From contig OW121743.1 in the NCBI GenBank assembly GCA_933228675.1, forward strand, positions 87,452,768-87,516,767: a stretch of DNA of 64,000 bases, read 5' to 3'. This DNA is from Stomorhina lunata (lineage: Eukaryota > Arthropoda > Insecta > Diptera > Rhiniidae). A model generated the notes under the pieces. The model was not told the origin of the DNA. It ran no database searches and saw only the letters and a list, made by a program, of their open reading frames with translations. This document shows, one piece after another, positions 49,836-62,168 of this stretch. The translations under genes and the position numbers were made by a program. How positions within the stretch are numbered: the first letter of the stretch is position 1; each line of letters opens with the position of its first letter.

Positions 49836-50802
49836 TTATTAGTTTTTTCTTCTTTTTTCAATTTTATTTCTAATATGTAGCAAGAACTGCAAAACAACTT
49901 TATCAAAACTTTACATTTGTGTTTACTTAAAGAGTAGTAAATTTTCTGATATTTTTTTTTTTTGGCAAAAAATACAAAACATTTAGTCTTTCAAAAACAA
50001 GAGCTACTAAATAAAACAGAATTTTAAATTAAGATAACATTGTCTTAAGCTATTAAAGATTTATTTTAAGATAGTAAACCTATATTCCAAAAAAAAAACA
50101 TACATAAGTGATCAAAATAATAGCAGTTTCTAGCTATAAAATTATCAATAAATATAAAGTGCTTTTCTTATAATCTGCGCCACAAAATCAATTAAAAATT
50201 CAATTTCAAATTTTTAGTTCAAATTTAAATGCTATTTTTTGAATTTTCATTTCTGGTTTTGAAAATTTACTTATAATTTTAATACCAATAAATTAAAACA
50301 AATATTTATAATCAACAAAAAAAAAAAAAAAAAAGATTTTAAATAAAATTTCTTTTTGTATATCTTTTAAATTTCAGGTGAAAAGACCAATCAAACAAAC
50401 TTCCTTGATGTTGTATTTCAATCATTTATTGATTCATTCGTTCGTTTCATTTCATTTCAGGTGAGTAAATATTATTTTTGTTTCTTTTTACTTTGATTTA
50501 ATCCAGATTATTGTGTTTAAATATAATTTTTTGGTTGTTTGTTTATCACACTGCAAATTTAATTGGAATTTTTGGAAATACTCGTACCAACAATTTGCCT
50601 TTATCCTGTTTATAACGGATGCCGCTGTATATAAATATAATTTTCTTTAAACTTTTTTTCGTTTTTTTTGATGTTCAATAATTTATATTTTTTTGTAGAT
50701 TTTTATCGTTAAAAAATTATATTGCTGAGATTTAATGCTTTTGGCATAATTAACATTTATTAAAGTTCATTTATAATCATTTGGTTTTAATTACTTTAAA
50801 AT
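49836..50802. other. Intronic spacer with a plus-strand splice-like pair
   Basis: Mostly AT-rich. Bases 50378-50460 are bracketed on the plus strand by an acceptor-like TTTTAAATTTCAG and a strong donor-like CAG-GTGAGT. The plus strand is antisense to netrin. A poly-A run lies at 50318-50334. Confidence 0.5.
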
Positions 50803-51575
50803 ATGTGTGGGGCAATTTCCGTTACCGCAACCGGATTCTCTTACAAAAATCACTTGATTATGGTGAATATTCACTTGTTGACTTTCTAGAGGAAGCTTTT
50901 AATAACATCAAGCATCAAACATTAAGTCCGCCAAATTCTTTAACTTTTTAACTAATAAAGATTTTGAAGTCGTTCTTTTTAAGTCAATAGATAGGTTAAA
51001 TCTGTACAGCGATTGTAAAGAAATTTAAGCTTTAAGTTCAATTTTCGATTTGTAATTCTGTTCAAATGTGGTAACCAATTTTTACCCACTTCCTCTTAAA
51101 AAATTTCGCTCAAATTTAGGCCACAGCCAATCCTTGATGACAATAAAATATTTTGTTATCCTTAGATTGGCCCCTATTTTCATTGAGGTATTTTCCGTAT
51201 TTTCATTCGGCTGGCTCAAATGGAACAAAAATTTAAAATTTTAATTTTTTAAGTCGAATATCTTTAAAACCGCAAGAGTTAGGATATGCATGGCCCAATA
51301 TTTTTTGTAGATTTTGAACAAAGTATTTGTTATATAGTATGATTCTTCAAATCGGTTGGAAAATGACAATTATATATCGTTTAAAGTCATTAATGATTCT
51401 GATGTGCCCTAATTTGGGGAGGTCAAATGTCGCCCCTGTAAAAGCTAGGCTTTCAAGGTACAAAACTTATACTCTTCAAGACTTTTGATATAGAAACTAA
51501 AATTATGTTAAAATCTGCTAAACGATGAAGAAGTTGACGACTTATTTCCATTATATTTTCCCACCGTCTCACTGT
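50803..51575. mobile_element. Possible X-family copy (X3)
   Basis: It begins GTGTGGGGCAATTTCC, similar to the X2 left end, and ends CACCGTCTCACTGTG, similar to X-family right ends. The interior near 51400-51440 resembles X1 near 27030. It stops exactly where the retrotransposon coding remnant starts. Borders are weak. Confidence 0.35.
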
Positions 51576-52720
51576 GCGTCGATTAAATCGGCAATGGCAG
51601 ATTTAGGAGTCTACAACTCCATAATCTCCTTTGTACATAAACTTTTAACCTACCGAATTTTTAACTTTATCATTTGCATGTCATGGTACTCCTCAGGGCG
51701 ATGTTTTGTCACTCTTATTACGGAACCTTGCTATTAACAAATCGCTCAGCGAACTTCACTTCTTGCGCTTCAAAACTATTGCTTATGCAGATGACGTGGC
51801 AGTTTCGTTTAAAAGTTCTTCTAGTCACTCTCGTCACACTTACCAGATGAATCGTTTCCAATGGTTTGTGATTTAATCCCGACAAAACGGAATTAGAAAA
51901 TATAAGATTTCTTAGTTCACCCTCCCGAAGTAATACGGGATCGAACTTGTGCTCACTGACCACGAAAAATATTTGGTCATTCTGGACTCCAAGCTATCCT
52001 GGGGCTTAAACACCCAATAAAGGGTATCTAAAGCAGCCATTGAACTATATTCGTGTAGAATAGCCTAGGGGCTTTTCCCTTGCAAGTACTGCCCGCCTTT
52101 TTCAGATGGTTCCAAAACCTACACTCATATATGGTGCTTTGCCCTTTGTTAGGCTTATTAGCGAGGCTCTTTTGCTAAAATTCACATGAAATGATTACTG
52201 GTGACTCTTTACTATGCTTAACTGTCCTCCAGCTGAGCTAATATCTCAAAACGCAGCCCTTAACTCAGCCATCAGATTAAGTACCATTGGAGAATGGTCT
52301 CCTTCGCCCCAACAACATTGACTACTGCATTTCCACCCCATTCATAGAACGCTCCTTCAATGTGAATATCTCTGGAACTCAAATCGGTTCTGTAGATGGG
52401 CCACTTGATATTTACACGGATAGACCTGAATTAAAAAATGTAGTGGGTGGGGGCTTTTTCATCTATAGGACGAGAAACAGGCTAAGGTACGAAATAATAT
52501 ATATTTATTCGTTTTTGTATTGATAGTCTTGCCGCTTTTCATTTCTTATCTTCCGTCTTTACGACATCAGTACTCACTTTTGAATGCCGAGCATCGTTAA
52601 ATGAGATGGCAAGACATTCCAATATTGAAAGCTTCTGGGTACGTAGCCACATGAAAGCAACAGATTATACTATTGCGTATAATCTAGAGTAAAACTCTCC
52701 TCAGTCAGGAAGACATCGAT
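51576..52720 (+). pseudogene. Broken non-LTR retrotransposon (reverse transcriptase and RNase H remnants)
   Basis: Three reading frames carry pieces of one LINE-type polymerase. At 51576-51660 it reads ASIKSAMADLGVYNSIISFV, then HKLLTYRI. After a frame change, 51682-51830 reads GTPQGDVLSLLLRNLAINKS and then KTIAYADDVAVSF, holding the conserved GTPQG and the catalytic YADD. Further frames give PKPTLIYGAL (about 52110), LNSAIRLSTIGEW, and from about 52405 IYTDRPELKNVVGGGFF, the start of an RNase H-like domain, with WVRSHMKATDYTIAYNLE near 52640. Multiple frameshifts and stops, a missing 5' part and no clear tail make it inactive. An RNase H domain suits the I/jockey-type superfamily; a finer clade call would need alignment. 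Confidence 0.85.
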
Positions 52721-52764
52721 CAATACGTAGGTATATCGCCATCAGCCTGTAAATTGTTCATTAA

Positions 52765-53452
52765 TTTTTGATAAAAAAAAATTTCTATAGAAAAATTTTT
52801 GATAATAAAATTTTCTATAGAAACATTTTTGATAAAAAATTTTTGATAAAAAATTTTCTATAGAAAAAACTTTGATAAAATAAAAAATTTCTATAGAAAA
52901 ATTTTTGATAAAAAAATTTTCTATAGAAAACTTTTTGATAAAAAAATCTTCTATAGAAAACTTTTTGATAAAAAAATTTTCTAAAGAAAAATTTTTGATA
53001 AAAAATTTTCTATAGAAAAATTTTTGATAAAAATTTTCTATAGAACAATTTTTGATAAAAAAATTTTCTATAGAAAAATTTTTGATAAAAAAATTTTCTA
53101 TAGAAAAATTTTTGATGAAAAAATTTTGTATAGAAAAATTTTTGATAAAAAATTTTCTATAGAAAAATTTTTGATAAAAAATTTCTATAGAAAAATTTTT
53201 GATAAAAAATTTTCTATAAAAAAATTTTTGATAAAAAAAATTTTTCTATAGAACAATTTTCGAAAAAAAAATTTTCTATGGAAAAATTTTTGATAAAAAA
53301 ATTTTCTATAGAAAAATTTTTGATGAAAAAATTTTCTATAAAAAAATTTTTGATAAAAAAAATTTTTCTATAGAACAATTTTTGATAAAAAATTTTTCTA
53401 TAAAAAAATTTTCTATAGAAAAATTTTTGATAAAAAAATTTTCTCAAAAAAT
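52765..53452. repeat. Array M, first block: 30-31-base satellite, linker GATAAAAAA
   Basis: About 22 units have core TTTTCTATAGAAAAATTTTT and linker GATAAAAAA, period 30 or 31 according to the A run. It begins directly after the retrotransposon remnant. The open frames on both strands at 53024-53447 are repeat translations (Lys, Phe, Ile, Tyr). Confidence 0.94.
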
Positions 53453-53522
53453 AACAAAATAGTCGGGATGTAAATATTATTCAAAAAGAAGAGTATTTGC
53501 ATTTGATCCCAAACCTGTTACA
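53453..53522. other. Unique interruption of array M
   Basis: About 70 bases of non-repeat sequence (including AGTCGGGATGTAAAT and CATTTGATCCCAAACCTG) split array M into two blocks of the same linker class. Confidence 0.8.
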
Positions 53523-54393
53523 TTTTGATAAAAAATTTTCTATAAAAAAATTTTTGATAAAAAATTTTCTATAGAAAAATTTTTGATAAAAAATTTTCTG
53601 GATAAAAAATTTTGATAAAAAAATTTTCTATAGAAAAATTTTTGATAAATAAATTTTTTATAAAAAAATTTTTGATAAAAAAATTTTCTAAAGAAAAATT
53701 TTTGATAAAAAATTTTCTATAGAAAAATTTTTGATAAAAAATTTTCTATAGAAAAATTTCTGATAAAAAAATTTTCTATAGAAAAATTTTTGATAAAAAA
53801 ATTTTCGAAAGACAAATTTTTGATAAAAAAATTTTCTATAGAAAAATTTTTTCTATAGAATTTTTGATAACAAAATTTTCTATAGAAAAATTTTTGATAA
53901 CAAAATTTTCTATAGAAAAATTTTCTATAGAACGATTTTTGATAAAAAAATTTTCTATAGAAAAGTTTTTGAAAAAAAATTTTCAACAGAAAAATTTTTG
54001 ATAAAAAATTTTCTATAGAAAAATTTTTAATAAAAAAATTTTCTTAGAAACATTTTTGATAAAAAATTTTCTATAGAAAAATTTTTGATAAAAAAATTTT
54101 CTGTAGAAAAATTTTTGATAAAAAAATTTTCTATAGAAAAATTTTTGATAAAAAAATTTTCGAAAGAAAAATTTTTGATAAAAAAATTTTCGAAAGACAA
54201 ATTTTTGATAAAAAAAATTTCTATAGAAAAATTTTTGATAAAAAAATTTTCTATGAAAAATTTTTGATAAAAAAATTTTCTATAGAAAAATTTTTGATAA
54301 AAAAATTTTCTATAGAAAAATTTTTGATAACAAAATTTTCTATAGAAAAATTTTTGATAAAAAAATTTTCTATAGAAAAATTTTTGATAATCA
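53523..54393. repeat. Array M, second block
   Basis: About 29 units with the same core and GATAAAAAA linker. Variants TTTTCGAAAGA(A/C)AAATTT appear twice (about 53805 and 54160-54200). The 164-residue minus-strand open frame at 54027-54521, the longest in the window, is a translation of this repeat: an alternating IENFFIKNF/FYRKFFYQK pattern with no gene-like features. Confidence 0.94.
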
Positions 54394-56269
54394 TTGAAAA
54401 AAATACCTATTTTAGTAAAAAGTATAAAAGTATCTCTTTGCGCCGAACCGTGGCTATGAAACACACTTGATGAAGTGAGAACAGCGAGTTTTTTTTTTTG
54501 CTCTAAATCAGTGATGCCCATGAACTCATAAGAATATTTGCGATTGCATTTATAGCATCAGAGAATGGAATTTGGATTTTCAGAGCGAATAATTGAATTG
54601 GTTGGGAGAGTTTGTTAAAAATTCCGGAGAGTAAAAGCTGTTTGTATGCTTTTTGCAAATGTTGTGTGTACGTATGTCGACAGAATGTATTTTTCAAGAA
54701 CAAGTGTTTGGACTTCACTGGTTTAATTTTAGAAACTTAAATTTAGAAACATAATATACACAATAATAGCCAGTTTTTCTTTTAATATTAACCATTATTA
54801 TTTTTGACAAATTTTTACCTTAATCGCGATCTCAATATGGAACGATATCCTGTTAAAATCATATTATTGGAAATCAAATATGCTTTCTGTAATGTGGCTA
54901 CCCGTAGAAGGCGCAATAGGCTTCATCGAAAAACAAAATTTTGAATGGAAATTCAGCCCATTTGCCGAATTGGCTCCGGTCTAAGTCGATTTTTAATGAA
55001 ATTTTAAAGCAAACTAAAAGAGCAACTATCAGCTGTTAAAAGGGTTGTCAAATAAAAAAGTGAAGCCAAAAAAACACCCGATATAAACAATTTATGCATT
55101 TATAGCTGAGTTACACCTTTCGCCCTAATAATAACTTTAAAATCCGATTATTTACCATTAAATTTTAATTGCCGAATTTTGGTTTTATTATTTTCTGTTC
55201 CATTTGATGTTTTACCGTTTATAATCGCTAATTCTCAAGAAAGTCATAAAATTTCTTTTTGTGTATAATCCAGAATATATAATGAATCAGTTTAACTGCC
55301 AAATAAAATTATTGTTAGGAATTAATAATAAATCTTTTTATGTCGAATTAATTAAAAAACGTGTAAGTGTTAATGTTTAAACAGCAGAACTGTCAATAAA
55401 ACCCGGGAATTATAATAAATGCAAAAAAATCTCATTAGTAAGCAATAAATTTAAATTTTATGACAGATGTTAAATTGACTGTATGAACTTTTGATATATG
55501 AGATTCCAAATTATAACTAATTGATTTTAAAACTGTAAGCTAGAGATTCTATAACCCTAAAGGGAAAGTTTAGAAGTCCTAAATAGTAGGTGTTACAGAA
55601 AACCACCTCAGTTAAATCTTAAATTTTAACCACTACCACTCAAAAACTGTACCTTGGTGAAACGATTAATTGGTTAATTAATTCAATAAACTTTTAACAT
55701 TTTTTCAAATGTTGTTTATTCGTTCTGTATATCTGAACAATTTATAACCTTGAATTTTTAAAATAATTTTTATGACTTCACTCACACTCTGGATACGACA
55801 ATTTATAAACAGCATTTAAAGCACCAAAATCCTTAAGATAAACATCTTGCAATTTGTTATTTAAATTTCCAAATAAAATTTATGAACAATTTTGTAAATT
55901 ATGATGTATTTTAATTAAAATGAATTTTATGGTACCAAGAAACATTGAAAATGAATGAAATAAAAATATATATAAATTAAATTAAATATTCTTTAAACAA
56001 ACAGACGGACAAAAAGATTCGAAAATACTTTTTAGCCGCAAGAGACTGAAAAACTTCAAATATGTATAAAAATCTAATATTTCATTAAAAATTTTAATTG
56101 TTTATTTTCTTATGTAAATTAATTAATAATAAGGCGCCGTTTTTTTTATGATTCTGAGATAAATATTTTAAAATATTTATGACATATTAATAACAATTTA
56201 GCCTAACCCAATAAACAATTTTAAATATAGGACAAAAATTGGAACATGAAACTTTTGTGTTTCTAAATA
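54394..56269. other. Long intronic stretch
   Basis: No gene is supported. Bases 54430-54720 are less AT-rich than average and may include a decayed transposon. The rest is AT-rich unique intron. Confidence 0.5.
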
Positions 56270-59200
56270 AAATTGTTCTAAAGAAAAAAATTTTTAACGA
56301 AAATTTTTCTAAAGAAAATCATTTTTTAACTAAAATTTTTCTATAGAAAAAATTTTTAACTAAAATTTTTCTATAGAAAAAATTTTTAACTAAAATTTTT
56401 CTATAGAAAAAATTTTTAACTAAAATTTTTCTATAGAAAAAATTTTTAACTAAAATTTTTCTACAGAAAAAAAATTTTAACTAAAATTTTTCTACAGAAA
56501 AAAAATTTTAACGAAAATTTTTCTATAGAAAAAAATTTTTAACGAAAATTTTTCTATAGAAAAAAATTTTTAACGAAAATTTTTGTACAGAAAAATATTT
56601 TTAACGAAAATTTCTGTATAGAAAAATATTTTTAACAAAAATTTTTGTATAGAAAAATATTTTTAACAAAAATTTTTCTATAGAAAAATATTTTTAACGA
56701 AAATTTTTCTATAGAAAAATATTTTTAACAAAAATTTTTTTATAGAAAAATATTTTTAACGAAAATTTTTCTATAGCAAAATATTTTTAATGAAAAGTTT
56801 TCTATAGAAAAATATTTTTAACGAAAATTTTTCTATAGAAAAATATTTTTAACGAAAATTTTTCTATAGAAAAATATTTTTAACAAAAATTTTTCTATAG
56901 AAAAATATTTTTAACGAAAATTTTTCTATAGAAAAATATTTTTAACAAAAATTTTTCTATAGAAAAATATTTTTAACGAAAATTTTTCTATAGAAAAAAA
57001 ATTTTAACGAAAATTTTTCTATAGAAAAAACTTATTAACGAAAATTTTTCTATAGAAAAATATTTTTAACAAAAATTTTTCTATAGAAAAATATTTTTAA
57101 CGAAAATTTTTCTATAGAAAAATATTTTTAACGAAAATTTTTCTATAGAAAAATATTTTTAACAAAAATTTTTCTATAGAAAAATATTTTTAACGAAAAT
57201 TTTTCTATAGAAAAATATTTTTAACGAAAATTTTTCTATAGAAAAATATTTTTAACGAAAATTTTTCTATAGAAAAATATTTTTAACGAAAATTTTTCTA
57301 TAGAAAAATATTTTTAACGAAAATTTTTCTATAGAAAAATATTTTCAACGAAAATTTTTCTATAGAAAAATATTTTTAACGAAAATTTTTCTATAGAAAA
57401 ATATTTTCAACGAAAATTTTTCTATAGAAAAATATTTTTAACGAAAATTTTTCTATAGAAAAATATTTTCAACGAAAATTTTTCTATAGCAAAATATTTT
57501 TAATGAAAAGTTTTCTATAGAAAAAAATTTTTAACGAAAATTTTTCTAAAGAAAATAATTTTTTAACTAAAATTTTTCTATAGAAAAAATTTTTAACTAA
57601 AATTTTTCTATAGAAAAAATTTTTAACTAAAATTTTTCTATAGAAAAAATTTTTAACTAAAATTTTTCTACAGAAAAAAATTTTTAACGAAAATTTTTCT
57701 ATAGAAAAAAATTTTTAAAGAAAATTTTTGTATAGAAAAATATTTTTAACGAAAATTTCTGTATAGAAAAATATTTTTAACAAAAATTTTTGTATAGAAA
57801 AATATTTTTAACAAAAATTTTTCTATAGAAAAATATTTTTAACGAAAATTTTTCTATAGAAAAAAAATTTTAACGAAAATTTTTCTATAGAAAAAACTTA
57901 TTAACGAAAATTTTTCTATAGAAAAATATTTTTAACAAAAATTTTTCTATAGAAAAATATTTTTAACGAAAATTTTTCTATAGAAAAATATTTTTAACGA
58001 AAATTTTTCTATAGAAAAATATTTTTAACAAAAATTTTTCTATAGAAAAATATTTTTAACGAAAATTTTTCTATAGAAAAATATTTTTAACGAAAATTTT
58101 TCTATAGAAAAATATTTTTAACGAAAATTTTTCTATAGAAAAATATTTTCAACGAAAATTTTTCTATAGAAAAATATTTTTAACGAAAATTTTTCTATAG
58201 AAAAATATTTTTAACGAAAATTTTTCTATAGAAAAATATTTTTAACGAAAATTTTTCTATAGAAAAATATTTTTAACGAAAATTTTTCTATAGAAAAATA
58301 TTTTTAACGAAAATTTTTCTATAGAAAAATATTTTTAACGAAAATTTTTCTATAGAAAAATATTTTTAACGAAAATTTTTCTATAGAAAAATATTTTTAA
58401 CGAAAATTTTTCTATAGAAAAATATTTTTAACGAAAATTTTTCTATAGAAAAATATTTTTAACGAAAATTTTTCCATGGAAAAATATTTTTAACGAAAAT
58501 TTTTCTATAGAAAAATTTTTTTATCGAAAATTTTTCTATAGAAAAATTTTTTTATCGAAAATTTTTCTATAGAAAAATTTTTTTATCGAAAATTTTTCTA
58601 TAGAAAAATTTTTTTATCGAAAATTTTTCTATAGAAAAATTTTTTTATCGAAAATTTTTCTATAGAAAAATTTTTTTATCGAAAATTTTTCTATAGAAAA
58701 ATTTTTTTATCGAAAATTTTTCTATAGAAAAATTTTTTTATCGAAAATTTTTCTATAGAAAAATTTTTTTATCGAAAATTTTTCTATAGAAAAATTTTTT
58801 TTTCGAAAATTTTTCTATAGAAAAATTTTTTTATCGAAAATTTTTCTATAGAAAAATTGTTTTATTGAAAATTTTTCTATAGAAAAATTTTTTTATAGAA
58901 AATTTTTCTATAGAAAAATTTTTTTATAGAAAATTTTTCTATAGAAAAATTTTTTTATAGAAAATTTTTCTATAGAAAAATTTTTTTATCGAAAATTTTT
59001 CTATAGAAAAATTTTTTTATCGAAAATTTTTCTATAGAAAAATTTTTTTATCGAAAATTTTTCTATAGAAAAATTTTTTTATCGAAAATTTTTCTATAGA
59101 AAAATTTTTTTATCGAAAATTTTTCTATAGAAAAATTTTTTTATCGAAAATTTTTCCATGGAAAAATTTTTTTATCGAAAATTTTTCTATAAAAATTTTT

Positions 59201-59675
59201 TTTTTATCGAAAAATTTTCTATAGAAAATATTTTTTATCGAAAAATTTCTATAGAAAAAATTTTTTATCGAAAATTCTTCTATAGAAAAAATTTGTTATC
59301 GAAAATTTTTCTATAGAAAAATTTTTTTATCGAAAATTTTTCTATAGAAAAATTTTTTTATCGAAAATTTTTCTATAGAAAAATTTTTTTATCGAAAATT
59401 TTTCTATAGAAAAATTTTTTTATTGAAAATTTTTCTATAGAAACATTTTTTTATTGAAAATTTTTCTATAGAAAAATTTTTTTATTGAAAATTTTTCTAT
59501 AGAAAAATTTTTTTATCGAAAATTTTTCTATAAAAAATTTTTTTATCGAAAATTTTTCTATAAAAAATTTTTTTATCGAAAAATTTCTATAGAAAAAATT
59601 TTTTATCGAAAATTCTTCTATAGAAAAAATTTGTTATTGAAAATTTTTCTACAGAAAAAAATTTTTTATCGAAAA
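56270..59675. repeat. Array N: 31-base satellite, AACG block then ATCG block
   Basis: About 109 units have core TTTTTCTATAGAAAAA. From 56270 to about 58500 the linker is TATTTTTAACGAAAA; from about 58510 to 59675 it is TTTTTTTATCGAAAA, and both have period 31. Rare marker variants recur: CTAAAGAAAAT at 56309 and 57546, TATAGCAAAATATTTTTAATG near 56775 and 57487, and AAAACTTATTAACG near 57027 and 57893. These indicate a large internal duplication. The linker class matches arrays A and B, more than 50 kb away. Confidence 0.96.
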
Positions 59676-60349
59676 TTTGTTGTTTTTTATATTTTTTGTT
59701 ATTTGGGTAAAATTAAATTTTATTACACCCGAAATTATTTCCAATTGGCTAAAGTGTAATGATTGAGTGAGAATTTGCGTGATTTGTTACAATATTCTTA
59801 CAAAGAAATTTCTTGTCGAAATGGAAATTTGAAATCTCACACCAAACGCCAACACATTCTTTAAAGTTGCCATCATTCATTCAGTGAAAATATCTTATAT
59901 GTAATAATTTAGGATTTACTTCATTTAATTTTGGTATTTTTTGTATTTGCAGAATTTGATTGGCAAATTTATTATGCGGTTTAAATATTTATTTGTTTGT
60001 TCAGTTTTTGTGTGAATGAATATTTTTTTCCATGTGGTGAATTTTTAATCGCTTTGTAGTGATTCATTTAATTTTTGAAATATTTTTGGAATTTGAACAA
60101 AGGGTTTTTGGCCGTTTTGTGTGGCACAAATGAGAAGAGACGATTAAAGGATGAAGATAAACCCAGACAGTCTAAGCAGCGACCTAATTAAAGGAATGAT
60201 TTAAAGGAGAAAGTTTTTTGTTAAGAAAATTTTTTAAAGAAAGGAGTGAAGGAGTAAAGAAGCTTAAGTTTTTAAGAAATTAATTGCAAATTTTAAAGAA
60301 CGATGTCTGACTAATATAAAGTCATAAGTTGGGGAAATTACCTCAATAA
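59676..60349. other. Intronic spacer
   Basis: AT-rich intron with no gene or repeat supported. Confidence 0.55.
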
Positions 60350-61146
60350 GAAAAATTTTTCTATACAAAAATTTTCAATAAAAATATTTTTCTTTAGAAA
60401 CTTTTTTCTATCGAAAAGTTTATTTTTCTATAGAAAAATTTTTGTTAAAAATATTTTTCTATAGAAAAATTTTTGTTAAAAATATTTTTCTATAGAAAAA
60501 TTTTTGTTAAAAATATTTTTCTATAGAAAAATTTTTGTTAAAAATATTTTTCTATAGAAAAATTTTTGTTAAAAATATTTTTCTATAGAAAAATTTTTGT
60601 TAAAAATATTTTTCTATAGAAAAATTTTTGTTCAAAATATTTTTCTATAGAAAAATTTTTGTTAAAAATATTTTTCTATAGAAAAATTTTTGTTCAAAAT
60701 ATTTTTCTATAGAAAAATTTTTGTTAAAAATATTTTTCTATAGACAAATTTTTGTTAAAAATATTTTTCTATAGAAAAATTTTTGTTAAAAATATTTTTC
60801 TATAGAAAAATTTTTGTTAAAAATATTTTTCTATAGAAAAATTTTTGTTAAAAATATTTTTCTATAGAAAAATTTTTGTTAAAAATATTTTTCTATAGAA
60901 AAATTTTTGTTAAAAATATTTTTCTATAGAAAAATTTTTGTTAAAAATATTTTTCTATAGAAAAATTTTTGTTAAAAATATTTTTCTATAGAAAAATTTT
61001 TGTTAAAAATATTTTTCTATAGAAAAATTTTTGTTAAAAATATTTTTCTCTAGAAAAATTTTTGTTAAAAATATTTTTCTATAGAAAAATTATTGTTAAA
61101 AATATTTTTCTATAGAAAAATTTTTGTTGAAAATATTTTTCTAAGG
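60350..61146. repeat. Array O: 31-base satellite, linker GTTAAAAAT
   Basis: About 25 very uniform units have core TTTTTCTATAGAAAAATTTTT and linker GTTAAAAATA, period 31. Two units carry GTTCAAAAT (about 60630 and 60693). The edges decay within one or two units. Confidence 0.95.
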
Positions 61147-62168
61147 ATCTTTTTTTTTTCTTGAAATAAAAATGAAAACCTTTTCTAATGGATAAGGGAA
61201 ATTGGTTTATTATTTGGACAATCACTTCGAAATATGATGTGTTGAAATCTTAATTTAAATAAATTCTTTAAAGTCTGACCATTAAATAGAGCAATTGAAT
61301 TGATTTATGCATTTGAAAATAATTACTTTATATAATACATACAAAAATTAAGCACTTGTCTTCAAGCTTCAATAACAATAAATAACAATTTTGTTAATAA
61401 ATAATGCATTTCTTAACAAAATATTATTGTTAATCTAGAAAAACCACACACATTCATCCAAAGGCAAACGATTCCCAAATTAACAATAAAAATAATCAGA
61501 TAAGGCCAAAGGCATGACATTATCATCACCCCCTATTAATTAACATATAAAAACCAATTTTCTTGTCTGCAATTCATGTTTTTATTTAAAGAAAACAACT
61601 AGATACTAAATCTTTGGCCAAAAAACCTAAAAAAATCGAAAAGAAACATATGCAGGTCCGAAAATGCTGTAACATTTGAGTTCAGAAAAAAATGAACGAA
61701 AACCATTAGATCCTAAAGTTTTGTGGTGATAGTATCATTGACATCATTGTTCCCTTTTTTTAGAATGAATTTGAAACTATTACAAAAAAGTTTATTTATT
61801 CTATTTTTTTATTGGTAGTCATTTCGATTAGACTGTGCGGCTGGGGTTGTCAAGACCCCCAAAATCTAAATTGTTTAATGCCATTAATTCATTTAAAAGT
61901 AAATAAACATTAAACAAAATTTTCTGCTGTTGCCACCGATTGTTTGGCTATTGTTGCCACGAGTATATGGCAAAAGTTGTTGTTATTTAAAACATAAAAT
62001 CACTTTTTCTGATGCAGATGCTGTCGTTGCAGTTTTTTTTAGCTGTTTCTGGGTATTAAGTCGTCTATAGTTCATCGTTGTTTTTTGTGGACTTAATTTT
62101 GTTTGAATTTGAAAATAGTAAACAAGACTAAAATAATTAAAAAAATAAAAAAAAACAACTCAAAGTTG
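61147..62168. other. Unique intronic stretch
   Basis: No gene is seen. Bases 61840-62060 are less AT-rich (GTTGCCACCGATTG, GATGCTGTCGTTGCAG) and satellite-free. Confidence 0.5.

Noticed and set aside
54027..54521. Longest open reading frame in the window (164 residues, minus strand)
   Set aside because: It is a translation of array M: an alternating Phe, Ile, Lys, Asn, Tyr pattern from a 30-31-base unit, with no independent coding evidence.
54509..54720. Possible hAT-type MITE with CAGTGATG and CTTCACTG ends
   Set aside because: Only about eight of the first twelve end bases pair, and no 8-base target duplication is visible.
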